From NCBI GenBank assembly GCA_932294295.1, contig OW028579.1, positions 34,297,250-34,361,249 of the forward strand: 64,000 nucleotides of DNA. The letters are read 5' to 3'. Below, one piece after another: positions 37,772 through 50,700 of the stretch. Both the position numbers and the translations under genes were made by a program. Numbering within the stretch: position 1 is the first letter of the stretch; the number at the start of each line of letters is the position of its first letter. The stretch is from Alitta virens. Lineage: Eukaryota > Annelida > Polychaeta > Phyllodocida > Nereididae. A model generated the notes under the pieces. That model ran no database searches. It saw nothing but the letters and a program-made list of their open reading frames with translations, and was not told the origin of the DNA.

Positions 37772-39795
37772 CCCAGATAGCATTCCAAATCGGCCCAGCG
37801 TTGTTTCTACATCGTTTTGACGTCGCCCACAGAGGGCTGATGTCAAAACAATGTCAGATGCTATCTGGGTTTCCTCAACATATACTCCTGCTAAGTAAGA
37901 TTTCTCTTCATATAAATGAAACAATAATAACTAATCAAGTAACCACATCAATTCAAAGTAAAGCTATTAAGAATAGTAAAAATAGGATATTCCTTTCACT
38001 CCAATTTCAAAATGCAAAAAACCACTACACTTAAAATACTTATATTACATTGTACTAATTAAGTTTAGTTTCAGTATAATTATAATGTCTGTAATTACTA
38101 CATACCAGGTTGTCTTTTAAGTACTGGATACAAAAATAGGAGGTCTGCTAAATTGCTCATATGGTGTACATGTTGAAGGTGATGGTAAATATTCAAATAC
38201 CACTTTTTGCAAACCACACACAATTTCCGATTGCTGATGATCGATCCTGAAATTGAAATGTTAAAATCAAATATTAGTCTTAATCTTTTGGAACTACCAA
38301 ATAATCCATACATATCTACACAATGTTACTCATAATCTGCCACCTGTCAAATAGTTGACATTCATATAGTGATCAAGTATAACCTATATTACTTAAGAAA
38401 AGAAAAGTTTAATTCTAGTTTTAAAAGGATAATGCAGTGGTATTGTGTTAATATTAAATATTGTGCCTTTTGGTGTAATGATGACATATATTTGACATTA
38501 TCAATTTCAGCTCATCAAAGTTCTGCCATGCCAGAAGGTGTTTCTGTGGGTAATTACCTGTTTTTTAGCATAGCCTTTTGTGTTACAACCTTCCTCTTCA
38601 CTGCTTATGGGTCTTCCTGGTTTTTTTCATTTCTGTTCCATGCATTATGTGATTTCCATTTTCCGTTATGGAGCTTCCCTCTACCTCATCTGTCTCTTTC
38701 TTTTCTTGTATCTCTCTGTCTGTCCATGTTCCTCTACTGTTTGTCTCTGTTTTATTTTTCTTCATTTTCTTTATTTACTCTCACCAGTGTATTTATGGAA
38801 TTTTCTTTAAGCACTGCTGTTTTTCTTTGTTTTGGTGCACTTTTCTCATTGTCTCTCACCCTCTTCCTCAGAGTTCTTTCTACTTGATCTGTATGTTGCC
38901 CAGATTTAATGAGCATCCCGTAATTTGTGATCTTCTCTTTTCCCATACTTGTGTCTGTTATCATCCGCTGTAGTCCTGTCTGGCCCTGTAGATGATAATT
39001 AACATGAATTGTCTATATCTTCATGTGAGTGAGGATGATCACCGGGAGGTGGGGGAAATTGGAGGGATGGAGGAAATAGTATCATTGAAAGATCTTTGAG
39101 AAAACAGAGCTGAGGTCCAGGTCACCTGCGGATGACGTAATTTTAGCAATATTGCTGGCAAATAAGCGATAATCAGCCATATTTATTTGGCATTGACAGA
39201 GAATACATTTTTTATCCATCTCAACAACATTTAACGTTGGAAAGAAATCTGAGATGGTCATCCAAACCATTGCTCAGATTTTGCATGGTTTTTTCTGAGA
39301 CACGTCATTTTAATCATGTATAGATCTCAAGATGCTGGCACATGTCGCATTTTAACATGCAGATGTTAAGATGCTACCTAGATGTCAAGATGCTAACATT
39401 TTAACTTCTACATGCTCAGATGTCAAGATGCTAACATTTTAACATCTAGATGTTAAGATGTCAAGATGCTAACATTCTAGATGTCAAAATGTCAATATGT
39501 TAAATGTTGAAAACAGAAATCATATATACCTTAATTTTATTTGTCTCCATAACAACCCGATTTTAAATGATATGACCGAGCTGTGTCAATACCACCTCGA
39601 TGCTGGAAGAATATCTTGTGGGGATGTTATTCTCAATCAACTTTGCTTGAATCTTGTTGGAGTCCAGTACCTGGCAAACAGAAATTAACCACATATTATA
39701 AATCAGCTAAGAAGAGAACACAAATTTTAGATCAATTGTGACTGTAGATCTTACAGTTTGCAAAAGCAATTTCATTCATTCATGGATTGCAAGTT
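37772..39795 (-). pseudogene. 2-kb tandem unit D
   Basis: A 2024-bp unit with scattered substitutions relative to B and C, for example TCTTTTGG for TCTTTCGG near 38285, and one fewer T in the run near 38565. The latter opens a longer but meaningless plus-strand frame (38369-38887). MITE at 37772-37869. Confidence 0.85.
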
Positions 39796-41740
39796 CCCAG
39801 ATAGCATTCCAAATCGGGCCAGCGTTGTTTCTACATCGTTTTGACATCGCCCACAGAGGGCTGATGTCAAAACAATGTCAGATGCTATCTGGGTTTCCTC
39901 AACATATACTCCTGCTAAGTAAGATTTCTCTTCATATAAATGAAACAATAATAACTAATCAAGTAACCACATCAATTCAAAGTAAAGCTATTAAGAATAG
40001 TAAAAATAGGATATTCCTTTCACTCCAATTTCAAAATGCAAAAAACCACTACACTTAAAAGACTTATATTAATTACATTGTACTAATTAAGTTTAGTTTC
40101 AGTATAATTATAATGTCTGTAATTACTACATACCAGGTTGTCTTTTAAGTACTGGATACAAAAATAGGAGGTCTGCTAAATTGCTCATATGGTGTACATG
40201 TTGAAGGTGATGGTAAATATTCAAATACCACTTTTTGCAAACCACACACAATTTCCGATTGCTGATGATCGATCCTGAAATTGAAATGTTAAAATCAAAT
40301 ATTAGTCTTAATCTTTCGGAACTACCAAATAATCCATACATATCTACACAATGTTACTCATAATCTGCCACCTGTCAAATAGTTGACATTCATATAGTGA
40401 TCAAGTAAAACCTATATTACTTAAGAAAAGAAAAGTTTAATTCTAGTTTTAAAAGGATAATGCAGTGGTATTGTGTTAATATTAAATAGTGTGCCTTTTG
40501 GTGAAATGATGACATATATTTGACGTTATCAATTTCAGCTCATCAAAGTTCTGCCATGCCAGAAGGTGTTTCTGTGGGTAATTACCTGTTTTTTAGCATA
40601 GCCTTTTGTGTTACAACCTTCCTCTTCACTGCTTATGGGTCTTCCTGGTTTTTTTCATTTCTGTTCCATGCGTTATGTGATTTCCATTTTCCGTTATGGA
40701 GCTTCCCTCTACCTCATCTGTCTCTTTCTTTTGCTTGTATTTCTCTGTCTGTCCATCTTCCTCTACTGTTTGTCTCTGTTTTATTTTTCTTCATTTTCTT
40801 AATTTACTCTCTCCAGTGTATTTATGGAATTTTCTTCTAGAGCTGCTCTTTTTCTCTGTTTTGGTGCACTTTTCTCATTGTCTCTCACCCTCTTCCTCAG
40901 AGTTCTTTCTACTTGATCTGTATGTTGCCCAGATTTAATGAGCATCCCGTAATTTGTGATCTTCTCTTTTCCCATACCGCTGTAGTCCTGTCTGGCCCTG
41001 TAGATGATAATTAACATGAATTGTCTATATCTTCATGTGAGTGTGGATGGGGGAAATTGGAGGGATGGAGGAAATAGTGTCATTGAAAGATCTTTGAGAA
41101 AACAGCGCTGAGGCCCAGCACACATGCGGATGATAATCGATAATCAGCCATATTTATTTGGCATATATTGACAGAGAAAACATTTTTTATCCATCTCAAC
41201 AACAATTAACTTTTGAATGAAATCTGAGATGGTCATCCAAACCATTGCTCAGATTTTGCATGGTTATTTCTGAGACACGTCATTTTAATCATGTATAGAT
41301 CTCAAGATGCTGGCACATGTCGCATTTTAACATGCAGATGTTAAGATGTTACCTAGATGTCAAGATGCTAATATTTTAACATCTAGATGTTAAGATGTCA
41401 AGATGCTAAATCTTTGACATCTAGATGTCAAAATGGCAATATGTTAGGTGTTAAAAATAGAAATCATATATACCTCCAATTTTTTTTGTCTCCATAACAA
41501 CCCGCTTTTATATTATATGACCGAGCTGTGTCAACATCACCTCGATGCTGGAAGAATATCTTGTGGGGATGTTATTCTCAATCAACTTTGCTTGAATCTT
41601 GTTGGAGTCCAGTACCTGGCAAACAGAAATTAGCCACATATTATAAATCAGCTAAGAAGATAACACAAATTTTAGATCAATTGTGATTGTAGATCTTACA
41701 GTTTGCAAAAGCAATTTCATTCATTCATGGATTGCAAGTT
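39796..41740 (-). pseudogene. 2-kb tandem unit E (more diverged)
   Basis: About 1945 bp with more substitutions and deletions than A-D, notably a loss near 40977 and a shortened block at 41045-41160. MITE at 39796-39893. The E10 copy at its upper end (41508-41615) has the parent reading and is counted as the last exon of the gene. Confidence 0.8.
41508..41615 (-). CDS. Exon E10: C-terminal exon
   Basis: 108 nt including a TAA stop. Acceptor TTTCTGTTTGCCAG/GTACTGG. Encodes VLDSNKIQAKLIENNIPTRY then SSSIEVMLTQLGHII. The same exon sequence recurs at the equivalent place in every unit, mostly intact. A potential donor (GAG/GTGATG) lies inside, so it might also splice onward. Confidence 0.68.
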   Translation of the reverse strand, partial: VLDSNKIQAKLIENNIPTRYSSSIEVMLTQLGHII

Positions 41741-44700
41741 CCCAGATAGCATTCCAAATCGGGTCAGCGTCGTTTCTACATCGTTTTGACTTCGCCCACA
41801 TAGGGCCGATGTCAAAGCATTAATAATCAGATGCTATCTGGGTTTCCTCAACATTATACTCCTGCTTTGATTTCTCTTCATATAAAGGAAACAATAATAA
41901 GTAATTTCAAGTACCCACATCAATTCAAAGTAAAGCTATTAAGAATGCTAAAAAGAGGATATTTCTTTCACTCCAATTTCAAATGCAAATAACCACTACA
42001 CTTAAAGGCTTATATTTCATTGTTCTAATTAAGTTTAGTTTCATTATAATTATAATGTCTGTAACTACTACATACCAGGTTGTCTTTTAAGTGCTGGATT
42101 TTGCTTTCTGCTGCCAATAGGGGTTCTGCTAAATTGCTCATATGGTGTACATGTTGAAGGTGATGGTAAACATTCAAATACCATTGTTTGCAAACGACAC
42201 ACAATTTTCGATTGCTGCTGATCGATCCTGAAATTGAAATGTTAACATCAAATATTAGTCTTAATCTTTAAAAGCTACCAGTTAATCCATACATATCTAC
42301 ACAATATTACTAATAATCTGCCACCTGTCAAATAGTTGACATTCATATAGTGATCAAGTGAAAACCTATAGTAATTAAGGGAAAAAAGTTTAATTTTAAT
42401 TTTGAAAAGATACTGCAGTGGTGTTGTGTTAATAGTAAGCATTGTGCCTTTTGGTGTTATGATGACATATATTTGACATTATCAATTTCAGCTCATCGAA
42501 GTTCTGCCATGCCAGAAGGTGTTTCTCTGGGTAATTACCTCCATTTTTTGGCATAGCCTTTTCTGTTACAACCTTCCTCTTGGTTTCTTTCTTTTTCCTG
42601 TATTTCTCTGTCTGTTCATCTACCTCTACGGTTTGTCTCTGTGTATTTATGGAAGGTTCTTCAAGCACTGCAGTTTTTCTCTGTTTTGGTGGACTGTTCT
42701 CGGTGTCTCTCACCCTCTTCCTCAGAGTTCTTTCTTGGTCTGAATGTTGCCCAGATACAATATCAACAGTTGCGCTCTTCTTCTTGAATATCTCTTCCAT
42801 TTTTCTCATGAAATTGGCTTTTGCCTGTCTTGGCCTCTGGCCTGCCATTGTCACCTGAAATTACAATATAGTGTACATGTGGATCATTTCTGTGCATATT
42901 TCTCTATGATGATGGGAAACAAAACATTTGCTTGAAAGTTGTCAGATAATGAAGTCAAAACTAACTGACAAAAGAATATACACACAATCTCAAAGAAGTG
43001 GATGAACAATGCTGACACTTATGATTCAAAATTCTACACCTTGTATTTTTGCATTAGATTGTATGAAGGTATGGTTCTGCTATGTTATTTGCAAACTCTT
43101 AACAGACTTCACATTTGGTGAGCAGTTGCAGTTCTTTCTGGAACTTTTTCGACTGCTTGCCAACAGTGGGCAATCCACTGTCATCTCAATTATAGCATAG
43201 CTCAAACTCCCCCGTAACACCTATATAGAGTAGAGCAGTGGTTTCAAATGAACCCGCTTAGTTCATCCATGGAAAAAAAATCACCAATATTGTCCAATCG
43301 TGGCTGACAGAAAGAAAATAAAAATTTCAGATCCTTGAAGGAGGCTGCCAGATTCCTATTCCTAGTCAGTTAATATTTAGCAAGAAGGAAACAGAAAACT
43401 CCTACTTCCAGTTACGGGTCAGTTCCCAGAAAAAAAAGAGTTAGGTCAGCTCCCAGTTCTACTTCCGAGTCAGTTACCAGCATATTCCCAGAAAATAAAT
43501 GGTAAAGTCCGCTCCCAGTTCTGTTGCAAAACAAATATGATCTGGGCTCTGGGTGTATTTCCTAAAGTAACCCTTGCTATAGAATGAAAATGTCAGGTAT
43601 CTGGATAGTTAGCCATGAAGTAATCGCCAATCTTTGGTACCATTAAGCTATCTGTGTAAATAGACATTACTATTCTATTCTCCCAGAATTTTAAGTGACA
43701 TTTATGTCAATATTTTGTATGCATTTCTGGGAACTGGATAATTAGCTTTCCAGTAAGTAATGTTTGGTACCAATGTTTCTACCACTCAATTGTTAAACGG
43801 ATTAGGCTATCCAACGAAAAGATCTGGATAGCTATCCAGTATGTGGTTGTGGGTGGATAGGGGCTTTATGTGCTGTATTTTTGCACAGGCAGAGACCATG
43901 GCATGACAGATGAAACAGCCATCCAACTTAGGCTCAAACTCGGAATCGTTTCCAGGACCCAGTGGCTGGAAGCCCAGCATGCTATCACTGAGCTAGGCAC
44001 TCACCCCTTAGCTATCCAGTAAATACCAACAGCTTGATAAAGCTAAATAGCTAAAGGATCAGGATATATAATGAATAGAAAGACTAAAATTTATGTGCTA
44101 CTGATCCATGTACCAAATTATATGACAAAATAAAATCTAATTAAACCAAACACTGGTACACAAATGTCTACCTGGAAATGTACCCCTGGAAACTCATGCT
44201 CATGAATGCACACAAACATACCCAGCCAATTTTGACCCGTGAGCCTCGATTCAAAGCTGTTCAATATTCAAGGAAGCCAAATCCAAAAAGGTTTGGATAT
44301 TGTAATACTTTTTGAGCAGCAATCTATACCATGCACATCAAACTATTTGTGCAGTTATATCACATAAATGCAATTTCGATCTGGGATTCTTTGACATCCA
44401 CTACATTATTGCCAAATGAAAAACTACAAAAAAGAGCTTCGCGAATATTTTCATTTTCAGACCCTAGAGCTGAATCATGACCAACTTTTCGAAGATATCA
44501 GACTTAAGATGTTTACAAAGTGTATTTGTATATAACTGCCTTATTTATCATTATTATTATTAATTATTCTTACTGAATGTGTACAATTTTTAAAAATTCA
44601 ATAGATATGTAAAAATCAATATAGATTCCATGTACAGGTTATCAATTTAGTCATGTAAAGTCAATGAATTGTCTAGCTTCAAGTGCAGTTAGTGGACCTT

Positions 44701-47700
44701 CACTGATAATAGAATTTAAAAAAAGGGAATTCCCGGCTTTATTTAATTCCGTTTTGGCAGAAAATTATCACTTCCATAATTATTAAACTTGGCAATAAAT
44801 GAAACTGCACGTTCCTATATTTAGTACTAATTGTTATCAATGAATCATAAGATTTATGTCAAATACAATTGTTTTAAGATATTGTTCCACAGCACCTGAA
44901 ATTAAAAACCAATTGAAACATTTCGAGATGAAAATTTTCACTATTGCACTTAACTGCTAATTAACTGCAATTACGAAACATTTATTTATCATAAAACTAC
45001 ATTTAATGCACAAGATTGGTGCCATTCGACACCCATATTCGAGTCCAAACACGTGTGACGAAGGCAGAAAATAGGGCGACCTTAAATGGAGGAAAAAAAA
45101 GCAATTTTGTGCCAAAAGCTAAGAATTATGTTTAGTTCAAGTTTAAGTTCAATCGTTGTACTGCTTATTCACCATAAATATACAGAAGAGGTGAGAGAGA
45201 GGAGGAACCCCCATGTTACACATTTACGCCATGGATGGGTGGTTCACCTGCCACAGCATAGACAGTATTAGACATTGAGTACAAGAGACCACAAATTCAG
45301 AATATCATCCGAACAACATCCAGCTGAGATGTTACTCATGAAGGGTGCCCAGCCTGGAATTTGAACCCGGGTCCTTCAGAGGAGCGGGCGGGTGCCTTAC
45401 CACTAGGCCACCCAGAAAGATGCTGTATTGAAAAAAATTTGGACATCTTGCATATATTAGCCAACCAAAAGGAGTATTACAGATATCAAAAATGTAGTGC
45501 TAAATACACAAGAAACTATTATAATGACACAATGGTTCATTGGAATTTCAATTTAATGTATCTCATTTGAACCAAATATTCTTTCAATTGAAACTCTAAT
45601 ATGAAGGCAGACTAGAGTTACAGAGCAAAATTTCTTATGTTGCAAGTTGCCCTAAGTTTCTCCAAGTATCACACTGACACAATTGCCAGGTGAGAACAGA
45701 AAAAACGAAAAAATAAAAGTGCACTGACTGGCGACTGATTATAACATAACATTTTTGCTAGTTTTTGCTGGAACTTATTACAGTATTTTTAACTTTTGCT
45801 AGCTTGTGATCATGAAATTTTCATGGATATCATGACTATGATATTTAACCAAGAGTTGTTATAATTATCAAAACAGTTAAAGGGCATTACTCATTCACTG
45901 CAAGTTGTAAATTTTAACTTCCATAGTCTATATGACAAAGTATATATAAATTAGATTACCTCTATTTACTTCAGTAAAAACCACTCATACTCCCAAGCAG
46001 CCTTATCAGGGTGCCAGTTTGCTGCGTTTCCAAAAAAGAAAAATGAATTGGTTCCCTTAGATAGCATCCTAGCAAGCCAGTAGTGCGAGGGTGTAAAATA
46101 TAAGCCCCTTGTCATTCAGCCTGGATACAGGGGTGGTGACACCATGGAGCCACCATAACCCTGACTAATGGGTCAAAGAGGTCAGCAAACAACTTTATTA
46201 CTTGAAATGTTCCATCTGGGTGGCTCATCTCTAAACTTTGATTTCTGGTTTATCCATGCTTAGACACACATGCAGCTTGTCAGGGTGAGATGGAATAGCA
46301 AGAACCATAAACCCCCATTCCGTGAAACTACCAAATCTGGATTATCATGTCAAGTTTTACTGGCCCATACATCAGTGCATTAAAGGGACAGTATTGCTTG
46401 AAATGAGTTAGCTGGCCATCTCATATTTTGTCTTCTATAGCTAGATATCATCATTCTGCCTCAATAAGATGAATATACCCAATGGTATCCATTTTCTATA
46501 TTTCCATCAGGTGGCTATGAAAGAATACTGCAATTCTATTGGCTAAAAAAGTTCCCGCCCTTGACTGTGATTGTCTGAAGCAAAGTGTATCCCAGCAGCT
46601 ATTTTTAGTGCATTTTAATTTATATCTTATTTTTCTGAGAAAGTTATATTTATTGAATAAGTCAGTGATTATCTTCTATGTCTGAAAAACAAAATGAGTA
46701 CTGAGAGGAGAGGAGGACTATGTCTTGCTGAACTCAGGTGTTCAGTGAAAAGACTTGACAAGAGCACATGGAGACTGCACCCTGACAAATCAAAGCTGCA
46801 TAGGAGTATGGGAGACTGGCCATTGACAGTTATTCTGCTAGGCTGTTATTTCACCCCAAAGCTATTTATAGCACGGACCTCAAATTCCATACCAAAGTTT
46901 TCCTTGGTGTTTTAATATCTGCTAACCTTTATTATTTCTTTATAAGTGTGTAAAACACTTTATTTGGCCTCTATGTTAATGAGACATCCCCACAAGCTCA
47001 CAAACACTTGTTTATAAGACATTTCCAGCAGAAAACAATCTGTTCACTTTGACCCAGTTAGAAGCTGACTCAGCAACAGCAGCAAATTTAAATAAAGCAC
47101 ATTTAGGGATACTGCCCTTTTAAAGTGATATGATGTCATAGACCTTCCCAGGCAAATCCAGCCCTAAACTGGAGGAATGGCTACATCTACCACTAAACTT
47201 ACTTGTTTTGTACTTGTTTGAAACATTTAGCTCACATTATTGACAGTAAACAGCTTAAAAGCACTGGTAAAATCCGTTAGGCAAGATTTTGGCATCATGG
47301 TGGAGTTACTGTGTGATTGGCTGCTGCTGCTGCAGACTATGGGGTATTATCATAATTTATTCATGTGGCCCATGTGGTCAGAGCTGTTAAACTAAAAAAA
47401 CAATTAGATGGGCTTGTCCTCCATTCACAGTGTATGATATTCACTCATATGAATTGTGAAAACAGTTTACCTTGTTCAGAATCACTTTTCATAGCTTCAA
47501 TTAATGTATAAACACAATTTCCAGAGTAAACAAAACCCTCGTGGTTCCTGGTGGTTGGAATTTCGCTCTGCCTGGCTGTGGTCACGTGACCCCAGAGAGA
47601 GTTTCAAATTATTTTGGTGTACACCAAAATCACTACAGGTGATTTTAAGACTGAAATACTCATTACTAACAAATGGATGGGCACAAAGCAAAGTGGTTTC

Positions 47701-50700
47701 TGACAATACACATCCTTCACTATCATTTAGTGGTAAATTAAAAGAAACTTTCAGTTTGACCTAGATATGAGACTTCATATCACTTTAAAAATAACATGAT
47801 CAATATTCATAAAATCAATTTGATCGATGACATATGTACTGATATTTATTTAAAACAGCAACAACAGTTGCTAAGTTATTCAACCTTTAAAATTCAGCTG
47901 AACAATTTACATATAGTAGCACTTTGGTAACAGAAACTCTTTCATTTTGGAAAAACCATCATGAAGTCTGCCATTTTTAAACTGTGGGTTTGTCAAAAAT
48001 GAACAATGAATAACTAACCTGTAATCTGTAATCCTGTTACAGCCAAAGTTAGTCCAAACTTGGTTAATCCTAATTCAAACAATTTGGTAATCCTCAAGTG
48101 CAGCTACACCAGCTTACAACTGCCTCCTTCAACTTGAGCTCAAAAAATGGGCTGGCCAACTATCACGTGACCACAGGGGCAAGGGGGGGGGGGGTCTTTA
48201 AATGTCTGATGGTCTTGCTCACTTATTTGTCAAGTAATTTCATATTATACAGGGATATAGAAAGAGCTGATAATAATAATGGCAAATGCCTGTGATGAAA
48301 TGTTCTTTTAGCTATAATGTGCTATTTTATGGGAACGTCTCCCAGATTATTTAAAAGTTTTTAATGATGCTTGTGATTTTAAACGGAGTCTGAATTAAAA
48401 TTTCTTATGGTTTTATTGTACATATATTATTTCTTGTTTTTATAACAGTGATTGAACAGATTATCGTAATATAAAATAGGTCTTAATAATGAGGTTGTCT
48501 TAATAGTAAACAGAGAGGTTGTACATTGTTGTAGCTATTTATTTATTTCATATCCCAGAATTAGGAAACAAGACATGGTCTCTGAGTCAGTGGTCTTAAC
48601 TAGTTTTCAGCAAAAACTAGGAAAAATGCTATCTTTATATTTTTATCAAGTTGATGAGCATTTATTTAGAGTTCTCACCTGGGTAACTGCTTTGAAAAGC
48701 AATATTTGCAGTAATTCTCAGCAAGTCTTTATAACAGACTGATTTTTGGATTTTATTTGCTTACAGAAATTTATTGGTAGCGAAAAAGCAAGGTTTTTCT
48801 TATGTAAAGATATAATATCAGTAGTATAGGTGTATATTATTGACAAACAAGGACCTTAGACCATGGACGTACTTATACATCTATGCTTAGACCATGGAGT
48901 CACTAGTGACTCCATGCTTATAGACCCTTCAAGGTCCAAGCTCCAAGCTTTATTGTGATGAGAACATCAGACCAATTCAATGTGAAGCAAGTTGCCAAGT
49001 TAATCATATAACTTTATTATGGAATTGTCAAACCTAATTGATAATGTTAGTATAAGCATTCTTTAAACACAAATTTAATTAGTGCCATCAAAAAGGATTT
49101 GGTGTGGATGATGTCGAGCAGGGAGAATTATACACTGCATCTTGTGTTACACTGCATCTTCACAGTGACATGTAGTATACTTGTGAAGCAATTCCTAAAA
49201 TGATCATATAATTATGATGACAGAGGATTTAAAAGTTTTACAACAAATGACTTTAGAACAAAAAGTGTTATCCTTATGTTATGGGTGTGTCATCCATTTG
49301 TTTCTGCATATCAAAATAAACACTGTAAATGTGCACAAAGAAAAATTAAATGGCTGGTCACCTATTTGATAGCCAACCATTTGCTTGGACTGCCTTCAGT
49401 TAGTAGTAGGCTTGGCCATAAAGTGGAAATCACAAGAAATGTATATATTATAACAAACCAACCTTATTGAATTTAAGCCAAACTGGTAATCCTAAATCTG
49501 TCTCTCAGACTCTCTAGTTTAGTTCCAATACAAATTGAAGCTGCTGCTGCTGCTGCTGCAGATGTCTGCTAACCAGTGAACTGGCTGACCTGGCCAATCA
49601 GAAGAAAGTGGGACATTAGCAGACACACTCTAGACATTGATAACATAAAGATTTGTGAGGCATTTATCAGGCAAACATGTGATCTTATTACCATGCAAAT
49701 AACAATGTAAATGAAGGGGAAAAAAAACTTTAAATAAAAAAACTGAACAGTCTTGTGTAGATATAAATATTAAATGAATGTATAGAGGTGTATTTTTTTA
49801 CAATTATCAGTCAACTACCTACTAGAAAATGTTCTTCAAATGTAAACTAGCTTTCTAAAATAGCAAAAAGTGCTTAATAACTCCCCATCTTCAGTGATCT
49901 ACATATAATATTCTACCTTTAGAATTATTTACTTAAATTGACATCATGGTACAAAAGTGAACAGTGCTAAATCATTGGTGGTTGAATGATATTTATAACC
50001 TAAAACTATTTATAATAACTGTAATAACATGCACAAGCAAGTTTACTTAGAAGTGTTCTTAGTATGGGATCTTTGAGTCTTGGTTAATAATGAGGTGGTC
50101 TGAGTGTCTATTAAGATGTTATTAATAGTGAGGTGATTTGTGAGTGAGGCTTTCTTAATACAGGAGTTGACAAAAAAGTTAGGTGGTCTACAAGTGAGGT
50201 TACTGAGGTGGTCTTAATAGTTAGGTGGTCTTAAATTAGAGTAAATAGATAGATAGATAGATAGATAGATTCATAGATTCATAGAATAGATAGATAGATT
50301 GACTGAAAGATTGACTGCTTGATGCTACTGATGCAAACAAATGAATGACATTGACATTGATTTATTTTCAAATTATGGTACACATTAAACACATACGAGT
50401 TCAGCAGACCATTAGGCCTAGAGAAATTTGGAGGACACACGAGATTTTTGATTTATCCTATTCTATTCTATTATATTCTATGGAACATTAAAGACTGATA
50501 CTTACATAAATGCTAGCCTGGTTAATGTTGATTATATTTAGATAGTTACTTATCACACCTTGTTGATTAAAACACCTACTAATGGGTTTGTCCAAACAAA
50601 AAACGGTAATTGTGTGCCCCTTTACATAATATAGTATGCATTTCTCATACTCCCATGCAGCTTTGATTTGTCAGGGTGGCATTTCTATGCAATAAAGAGA

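Noticed and set aside
38369..38887. 172-codon plus-strand frame
   Set aside because: It is the longest frame in the window, but it exists only because unit D lost one T from a homopolymer. It is antisense to the pseudo-exon.
49845..49880. Further satellite relic (ACTAGCTTTCTAAAATAGCAA)
   Set aside because: Only about 25 bp resemble the monomer; adjacent landmarks are missing.
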